Below, piece after piece: positions 29,123 through 35,580 of a stretch of DNA of 35,580 nucleotides (the stretch's first letter is position 1; every line of letters begins with the position of its first letter). Where the stretch lies: the NCBI GenBank assembly GCA_963575745.1, contig CAUYUJ010020267.1, forward strand, positions 125,001 to 160,580, written 5' to 3'. Source of the stretch: Prorocentrum cordatum (lineage: Eukaryota; Sar; Dinophyceae; Prorocentrales; Prorocentraceae). The translations under genes were made by a program, and so were the position numbers. The notes beneath the pieces were generated by a model. It was not told where the DNA came from. It searched no databases and was given only the letters and a program-made list of their open reading frames with translations.

Positions 29123-29290
29123 GGTTTTCGAGGGGGGGGGGGTTCGAACCGGTAGTGACCCCCCCCCTTTTCATGATGAGCTGGGGGGGGGGGGGGAGGG
29201 GTTCGAACCGGTAATGACCCCCCCCGGTTTTCCGGAGGGGGGGGGGGGGGGGGGGTTCGAAAACAGTATTGACCCCCCCCGTTTTTTCCG
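29123..29290 (-). repeat. Poly-G punctuated repeat, right arm of an inverted repeat
   Basis: Three units, the reverse complement of those at 28332-28486: a G run, GGTTCGAACCGGTAGTGACC, a C run, then TTTTC. One unit is changed to GTTCGAAAACAGTATTGACC. G runs reach about 21 bases (29236-29256). Confidence 0.85.
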
Positions 29291-29375
29291 CCAGCAGCGG
29301 TAGAACACGCTCTTTCCATTATCACCATACATCATTAACCATCAGTACCACCATCATCGTCGCCATCATCCCCAT

Positions 29376-29640
<265 letters not shown>

Positions 29641-29984
29641 GTCGTCGTCATAGTCGTCCTCGTCATCCTCGTCATCGTCTGCCTCGTCGTCGTCGTTGTC
29701 GTCGCCATCCATCCCTGTTTGTCCGGCATAAGGTGAGGCCAGCAAAGAATATTGAAAGGACGAGGCCAGAGAAATTCTCCTCCTCCTCCTCATCGTCCTC
29801 CTCTTCATCATCATTAGACAGCTTATCATCACCATGATCACATATTATCCTTATCATCATCAGCATCATCATCACCATGATCATAATCGTCCAATTCCTC
29901 CTTCTCCCCCTCCTCCTCCACCACGTCTAAAAAACGTCCTGAATGTCATCCAGCGCTATCATCCTCCTTGTCTTTCTCCTCCTT
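29641..29984. other. Degenerate TCC/ATC-rich spacer
   Basis: A mixture of GTCGTC, ATCATC and CTCCTC words with short unique stretches (for example 29720-29775). An AGGCCAGAGA-like word occurs at 29764 and again at 30132, each just before a CTCCTC tract. No gene seen. Confidence 0.4.
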
Positions 29985-30270
29985 TCCTCCTCCTCCTCCT
30001 CCTCCTCCTCCTCCTCCTCCTCCTCCTCCTCCTCCTCCTCCTATTTGACGTTAGATAATCTTCGAGAACTGAGTTTGCAGCGATCTGCAGCGTCGAACAA
30101 ACATCAGGGCGAGCGATCCGATCGAAAGAACAAGGCCAGAGAGATCTTCCCCATCCTCCTCATCCGATTCCTCCTCCCTCTCCTCCTCCTCCTCCTCTTC
30201 CTCCTCCTCCTGCTCCCTCCGATTCCTCCTCCAATTCCTCCTCCGATGATTCCTCCCCCTCCTCCTCCTC
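29985..30270 (+). repeat. (TCC)n tracts
   Basis: Pure CTC triplets at 29985-30043 and a less regular TCC-rich tract at about 30165-30270, separated by ~120 bp of unique sequence. Confidence 0.9.
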
Positions 30271-30627
30271 CGCCAAGCCCAAACACGTCCAAAACGTCAT
30301 CCAGCGCATTCGGTCCTCGTCAGGGGTCGACCCAAACTTTGTTTTGGCGATTTCGTGGTCCGTTTCCGTTTCGATTTCGCTTCGCAGAAGCGCATTGAAG
30401 ACAAAACGAAGGGAGACGAAAACAAAAACATTGCTTGGGTCGATTCCTGGTCCTCGTCCTTACACTCCTCGCCATCGCCCAGGGGGGGTCGGTGCACAGG
30501 CGCGCAGCCCCGGGGGGATATGCGGAGAAGAGCGCGGGCAGCAGCGAGGAGCAGCTGGTGCGGACAGCAGCGAGGGTGCCCAGCCAGCGCGCCGACGCCA
30601 AGGCTGGGGCGCGCGCGGATCCTCCTT

Positions 30628-31310
30628 CCTCCTCCTCCTCCTCCTCCTGCATTTTCTCCATCCTCATTCTCCTCCTCCTCCTGTTCCTGCTCCTCCTCCT
30701 CCTTCCTCCTTCCTCCTTCCGCCTTCCTCCTTTCTCCTTCCTTCACCATCCACCCTCCACCCTCCCTCCTCCTTCCTCCTTCCTCCTTCCTCCTCCTCCT
30801 CCTCCTCCTCGTTCCTTTTCCGTCCTCCTTTTTCCTTCCTCCTTTCTCCTTCCTCTTTCCTCCTTTCCCCTTCCTCCACCCTCCATCCTCCTTCCTCCTT
30901 CCTCCTTCCTCCTTCCTCTTCCCTCCTTCCTCATTCCTCCTTCCTCCTCCTCCTCCACCTCCTCTTCCTTCCTCCTCCTCCTCCTCCTCCTCCTCCTCCT
31001 CCTTCCTCCTGCCTCCTTCCTCCTTCCTCCTTCCTCTTTCCTATTTCCTCCTTCCTCATTTCATATTCCGCCTTTTCCTCATTACTCCTAGCTCCCTCCT
31101 TGCTCCTTCCTCCTTTTCCTTCCTCCGTCCTCTTTTCTCCTTCCTCCTTGCTCCCTTTTCCTCCTCCTTTTCCTCTTCCTCCTCCTCCTCCTGCTTCTCG
31201 TCCTCCTCGTCATTTTTGTCCTCCTCCTCCTCCTCCACCTCCTCCACTTTTTCCTCCTCCACCTCGTCATCGTCCTCGTCCTCCTCCTCTTCCTCCTCCT
31301 CTTAGAACGG
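30628..31310 (+). repeat. CCTTCCTCCTT pyrimidine repeat, about 680 bp
   Basis: TCCTCC, CTTCCTCCTTC and TTTCCTCC words fill this interval with almost no purines before 31080 and few after. It is a second long pyrimidine-strand tract in the window. Frames across it encode only Ser/Phe/Leu/Pro or Glu/Arg/Lys/Gly strings. Confidence 0.92.
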
Positions 31311-31827
31311 GCCTTGGACGAGGATGAAACCGCTCCAAAGCGTTCCAGGTTGTTTTCAGTGCGTTCCGGAACGCTCTGACAAGGCCGCAGCGCCCGAAAC
31401 GTCCTCCAGAACCTTCGGATTTTAGATATTCCCAATGTATCATCATCCGATATTATCCTCGTCCTGGTTTCGTCACACCTTCTCTTCCTCGTCCTCCCCC
31501 ATCACCTTGTCATCCTCCATCCTCTTCTCTTCATAACAGGTTCTTCCGTGTCACACCCCCAGACGTGTCAGTAAGGCGGGCCGGGCGTTTCTCTTTTGAC
31601 GTCCTCACCATTTATGACCCCGAAACCTTGAAAGTGCAGCAGTTTCACAAATGGTGGGCGGGTGGTTTCCAAAATGCGGCTCTCGCCTTAGCGCCGCACG
31701 TCGCCGTGTTAAACGTTTGCAACAGCTCCGCGGATGGAGGGCGGGTCGTATTCACAATATAGTTATCGCCTGAGCACCAAACGCCTTCGTCTTAAAGTGT
31801 ATAGAACTCCAAAGATAGATGGCGGTT
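31311..31827. other. Unique sequence with a short + strand frame
   Basis: The frame at 31565-31762 (65 codons, ATG start) encodes SFDVLTIYDPETLKVQQFHK followed by WWAGGFQNAALALAPHVA. It has ordinary amino-acid composition but no family I recognise. A diverged ~84-bp duplication is visible inside: GGGCGGGTGGTTTCCAAAATGCGG at about 31657 and GGGCGGGTCGTATTCACAATATAG at about 31740. Evidence for a gene is weak. Confidence 0.25.
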
Positions 31828-32112
31828 AAGATCAATAGTGAGATCGATAGTGAGATCGACAGGTGTCCCGTGGTGTCCCGTGGTGTCCCGTTGAGTGAAA
31901 TCGATAGTGAGATCGATAATGAGACCGATAGTGAGATCGACAAGTGTCCAGCGGTGTCTCGTGGTGTCCCGTGGTGGCCCGTGGTGTCCCGTGGCGTCCC
32001 GTTGAGTGAGATCGATAGTGAGATCGATACTGAGATCGACAAGTGTCTCGTGGTTTCCCATGGTGTCCCGTGGTGTCCCGTTGAGTGAAATCGATGGTGA
32101 GATCGATTGACT
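31828..32112 (+). repeat. Composite minisatellite: GAGATCGATAGT blocks alternating with GTGTCCCGTG blocks
   Basis: Three macro-units, each a run of 12-bp (A)GTGAGATCGATAGTG-like words followed by a run of 10-bp GTGTCCCGTG words ending CCCGTTGAGTGA. They start near 31828, 31898 and 32003. The two word types keep their order within each macro-unit. Confidence 0.9.
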
Positions 32113-32548
32113 CAGATGTTGCCCCCCCCTTTCCCCCCCCCAACCTCCTTATCACCCGAAGGGTGGTCGCACAGGTACGCAAACATATAGCACCAATGAT
32201 GCAAGATGGGCTGGCGGAGTGAGCGAAGCGATTACATAAGTAAGCGTCCTTCAGCATGCCGTGAGGATACTTCATGTCACGCAGTGAGAGACATTCCCAC
32301 TCCACAATAATGATAAATCGGTATGCGCAAAAACACAAAACGTGATAGCAGGCAACAGGCAGCGACGCCATGCCATACCACATAAAGATCAATTCAACAG
32401 GCCGACCAGAGAATTGCATTGAACTATAGCTGCGCCACCACATAACTGCATCAATCCACATAAACCGGAAAAGGAGGCAAGGGAGGAGGAGGAGGAGGAG
32501 GAGGAGGAGACCCGAGCAAAACAACACGCACCACGACCACGACGACAC
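32113..32548 (-). CDS. Candidate membrane-type open frame, unrecognised
   Basis: A minus-strand frame opens with ATG at 32548, and its first ~145 codons lie in non-repeat DNA. It begins with a hydrophobic leader (CVLFCSGLLLLLLLLLPCLL) whose Leu run is encoded by a (GAG)n tract at about 32483-32512. Further hydrophobic stretches follow (IFMWYGMASLPVACYHVLCF and AYRFIIIVEW). Then comes a Cys/His-containing part: NRFAHSASPSCIIGAICLR. It continues into the minisatellite at 32110, so the true end is unknown. Composition is more protein-like than in other frames here, but there is no homology I can name, and the leader could be a repeat artefact. Confidence 0.2.
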
Positions 32549-32754
32549 CGACGATGACGACGGGACTGCGGGCGCGTTTCGGCACTGCTACTGCCGACGC
32601 CAGCGCCAGCCTGGGGAGGAGCTGCGGGCGGGCCTTGCGAAAGGGTCAGCGCGCGCTCCTGAACCCGCGCCCCTGGGTCGTAGTCCAGGGCGCGTTGCGC
32701 ACCGCGACCGCGGCCGTCGAGGGCCCCGATCGCGGTCCGCGCGCGAATTCAAAC

Positions 32755-33740
32755 CCTCCACAAAAACGGCTCATATTGACACCCTCCGCAGACGGATTCC
32801 ATGCGACACCCTCCACAGAAGGATTCCTATCGCAATCTACCACAAAGGATTTGCCCCATTGGCAGTGCATTGGCATTGGGTTGGGATCGCTTTGGCATTG
32901 GTGTGGCAGTGCGTTGGCACTGCGTTGGCATTGCGCTGGCATTGCGCTGGCGAGTTCCAGCACCTCCCTTCGCATAATGATTCCTGTTGACCCCCCCCCC
33001 ACGAGAAGGATTCCATTTGAAGCATTCCACAAGACGGGTTCGCATTCAGCTCCCTCATGGAAGGATTCCATTCGAAGCCTTCCATAGAAGGATGCTCCTT
33101 GAACCCGACCACAAACGATTTCCCCCACTGGCATTGCATCGGCATTGAATTGGGATCGCTTGGGCATTGGTTTGGCATTGCGTTGGCATTGCGTTGGCAT
33201 TGCGCTGGCGAGTTCTAATGGCTCCCCCCACAGAAGGATTCCTATGAAAACCTTGCACAAGAAGGGATCCTTTTGAAAGCCCCCACATGAAGGATTCGAA
33301 GTGAAACCCCCAACAGACAGATTCCAATCGAAACCCTTCACGGGAGGGGTTCCTATCGAAATCATCCGAAGAAGGATTCGCAATCAAATCATCCACATGA
33401 GGATTCCTAGTGGAATCCGTTGAAGGCAGGAATCCCGCCATCGGCATTGCATTGGCATTGGTTTGGCAACGGTTTGGCATCGCATTGGCGTTGCGTTGGC
33501 TTTGCGATGGCAGTGCGTTAGCAGTGCGTTGACATTGCGTTGACATTGCGCTGGCGAGTCCTGCCCAAACACTTCACACAAGGATTCCTATCGAACACCC
33601 CCACAACAAGGATGCCCATTCAATCCCCCCACAAGAAGGATTCAAATTGAAATCCTCAACAGAAGGGTTCCATGCGAAGCCCTCCATGTAAGGCTTCCGA
33701 TTGAAATCCCCCGAAGAAGGGTTCTTAGAAGGATTGTTAT
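32755..33740 (+). repeat. Composite array of GGATTCC and GGCATTGCGTT blocks
   Basis: Two short repeats alternate in blocks. One is ~30 bp (CCCTCCACAGAAGGATTCC, then ATGCGAAA). The other is 11-12 bp (TTGGCATTGCG). GGATTCC blocks lie near 32755-32850, 32975-33110, 33225-33430 and 33565-33735. GGCATTG blocks lie near 32855-32955, 33128-33215 and 33440-33560. Each GGCATTG block ends in GCTGGCGAG, near 32944, 33203 and 33549, so the macro-units are about 260 and 345 bp. Confidence 0.88.
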
Positions 33741-33890
33741 TGAAATCGCATTGCAACGCAATGCGATTGCAACGCAATCAGACCGCAATGCAATTCCAAT
33801 GCGAATGTACTTCAACGCAATGCGAACGCAATGTACATGCAATGCAAACGCAATGCGGCGCAATGCGCATACAATGCAAAGCATCCGACA
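33741..33890 (-). repeat. CAATGC-type repeat in opposite orientation
   Basis: AACGCAATGCGA / GCAATGCAAACGCAATG words fill this block. They are the reverse complement of the TTGGCATTGCGTT words of the preceding composite array, so the array appears to end in an inverted block. Confidence 0.75.
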
Positions 33891-34319
33891 CCAAATCATC
33901 ATCGTGTCCTTTCTCTCGTCCTTCTTCTCCCCCTCCTGGAGCTCGCTGGAGATACCTTGGCAAATGGATCCCGATGCATCCCACTGGTCTTCACGCTCAC
34001 GCCATCCGAGCGTGATTTACTATTTCCCGCAACGTCCTGGCCAGACTGCTCCTCCCTCCTCATCATCCTCCTCATGCTTCTCCTCATGACAGTTCCCGCC
34101 AGCTTCTGCAAGCAAAGCGATAATGTATGCCCTCGCAGCCAAGAAAGGGAAATAGACCGAAACCAAATCTGTTGCCCTATGGGTCTCGATGCGAAACAAT
34201 AGGACATGGCGCTACCGCACCGTCCTGCAACTACTTCCCTCTTCCTCCTCCTCCTTCCCCCGTCCTCATCCAAAAAATGCTTCCTCCTCTATGCTCCTCC
34301 TCACACTAATCCTCCTCAC
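33891..34319. other. No gene seen
   Basis: Moderately complex DNA with pyrimidine-rich pieces. Short frames on both strands carry no motif I recognise. Confidence 0.4.
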
Positions 34320-34500
34320 AAGTAAGATAGAGAGGGAGAGAGACAGATAGAGAGAGAGAGAGATGAAGAGAGATTGCAAAAAGAGAGGACAACTAACAGC
34401 AACGAAAGAGAACATACAAAGAGGGAGACACACACGAGCAGAAAGGGATAGTTTAGAAGAGAAGGGCTGAAAGAGAAGAGAAACATAAGAGAAAGCTGAC
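34320..34500 (+). repeat. Purine-rich GAGA tract
   Basis: GAGAGAG and GGGAGAGAGACAGATAG words, more than 85 percent purine by eye. It is the opposite strand bias from the CTC tracts elsewhere. Confidence 0.8.
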
Positions 34501-34512
34501 AAAGGGAAACAA

Positions 34513-34823
34513 CTTCAGAAAATCGGAGGAATCCCCAAAAAAATGCCCCCCCAAGCATGGTCCTCGAACTTCCAGCCCCATGCCGTTTGGCACAGCGCTA
34601 GAGTTTCGAGAACCATGCTCGGGGGGGGTGCATTGTTTGTGAAGATGTTGGCATAACAGTGTTGTACAGGTGCGAAGATACCTTCAGAAAATCGGAAGGT
34701 CCCCAAAAGATACCCCCCGAGCATGGTCCTCGAAATTCCAGCCCCATGCCGTTTGGCACAGGGCTAAAGTTTCGAGAACCATGCTCGGGGGGGCATTGTT
34801 TGTGAAGATGCTGGCATAACAGT
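34513..34823. repeat. Tandem duplication of a ~145-bp hairpin-forming unit
   Basis: Copy 1 is 34513-34660 and copy 2 is 34682-34823, each from CTTCAGAAAATCGG to GGCATAACAGT. Within copy 2, CCCCCCGAGCATGGT (34713-34727) pairs perfectly with 34778-34792. CTCGAAA (34729-34735) pairs with 34770-34776. GCCC (34741-34744) and TGCC (34747-34750) pair with 34761-34764 and 34755-34758 around a GTTT loop. Copy 1 has the same plan with a mismatch in each stem. Function unknown. Confidence 0.85.
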
Positions 34824-34859
34824 AGTATGTAAAGGGGTGCATACATTACAGGTGTGTGG

Positions 34860-35543
34860 AAGAAAGAAAGAAACAGGGGGAGAGTGAGACAGAGAGAGAG
34901 AGAGAAAGCGAGAAAGGAAATATAAGGGTAATGATGAGGAGCAACGTGAAAGATCGTAAAAACAAGTCTGGAACCCACAGCGACTCCACAATCCCCCGGC
35001 CTCGAGGAGGAGGAGGAGGAGGAGAAAGAAGGGATGAGGAGGAGGAGGCGGCGGCGGAGGAGGAGGAGAAGCGAGGAGGGAGAAGCGAGGAGCGAGAAGG
35101 ACGGAGGAGAAGCGAGGGGAGGGGCGCTGCGCCTGCGGCCCCGCAGGCATGGGAGGCGACCACGATGGCGGCGGCCCGCGCGGCGTCGCCCAGCGCGCCG
35201 TCGGCGGCGGGCCTGGCCCAGAGCACCTCTGGGCGGGGAAGGCCCTCGCTCCTACCCCTACTCCTGCTCCTGCCTCTGCCCCTGCTCCTGCTGATGCTCC
35301 TACTGATGATCCCCCTCCTCCTCCTCTTCCTCCTCCTCCTCCTTCTCCTCCTTCTTCTCCTCTTCCTCCCCCTCCCCTTATGGGGGCCAGCCCGCCCTCC
35401 ATTCCAACCAATCCGCCCTCTTCTCCTCCTCGTCGCTCAAGCTGGTCCCCCGCCTCCTCCCGAGATCAATCTTGACTGTTCTGTCAAGCTGCATGCAGCC
35501 GTGGCGACGACGACGACGACGACGACGAAGACGCCGACGACGC

Positions 35544-35580
<37 letters not shown>
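34860..35580. repeat. Simple-repeat-rich end of the window
   Basis: GAAAGAAAG and GAGAGA words lie at 34860-34920, GAGGAGGAG tracts at about 35005-35120, CTCCTC tracts at about 35305-35380, and (GAC)n then (GGCGAC)n from about 35505 to the window edge. The unique piece at 35120-35290 has no domain I recognise. Confidence 0.85.

Noticed and set aside
35500-35580. Telomere-like or centromere-like end repeat
   Set aside because: It is (GAC)n and (GGCGAC)n. No TTTAGGG-type telomeric repeat occurs, and the window end is arbitrary.

Overview
The window looks like repeat-rich nuclear DNA of a dinoflagellate. The evidence is a retroelement whose Gag-like and Pol proteins resemble families I know mainly from dinoflagellate genomes, a Ty1/copia relic with the dinoflagellate-type 'NAFCQS / GLNDAPLLW' reverse transcriptase, high GC, and very heavy satellite and microsatellite content. 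This is inference: no rRNA, plastid gene or named host gene is present to prove it. I see no convincing host protein gene and no RNA gene. Nearly everything interpretable is on the minus strand and belongs to two retroelements.

Layout. 1-3240: GC-rich DNA with no recognisable gene. 3240-3840: short diverged repeats. 3980-4975: an ~88-bp satellite. 4976-5625: GCGC-rich sequence. 5630-6670: an ~117-bp satellite with a ~511-bp higher-order period. 7434-7537: (GA)n. 7816-12916 (minus): decayed Ty1/copia element in the order methyltransferase-like, integrase, RT, RNase H, broken by at least five frameshifts. 13380-16470: ~101-bp satellite, about 32 units. 16620-18330: a second array of the 88-bp satellite, split by a 730-bp (CTC)n tract. 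18506-18667: a small inverted-repeat element with TTAA ends. 19340-20600: GGGTCGCGGGT minisatellite and two (CAA)n tracts. 20861-26905 (minus): a 6,045-bp tyrosine-recombinase-type retroelement. 27000-27440: a 41-bp satellite. 27550-31310: CAA, ATC, poly-C/G, CACTGTCCC and TCC repeats. 31830-33890: composite minisatellites. 34513-34823: a tandemly duplicated hairpin. 34860-35580: purine- and pyrimidine-rich simple repeats.

The most interesting object is the element at 20861-26905. On its coding (minus) strand it reads A1 - Gag-like - RT - RNase H - recombinase-like - cytosine-methyltransferase-like - B1 - A2 - B2. A1/A2 are 100-bp direct repeats with one mismatch. B1/B2 are identical 107-bp direct repeats. 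B1 and A2 abut, sharing a single base. This is the split-direct-repeat signature of Ngaro/PAT-type YR retrotransposons. It is combined here with an RT that has YVDN in place of YVDD and a C5-methyltransferase-like domain downstream of the recombinase. The copia relic carries its own methyltransferase-like domain upstream of integrase, so two unrelated retroelements in one window both carry such a domain.

Satellites in separate places are related to each other. The two 88-bp arrays share period and core motifs, and the 41-bp array shares an 18-bp core, inverted, with the 117-bp array.
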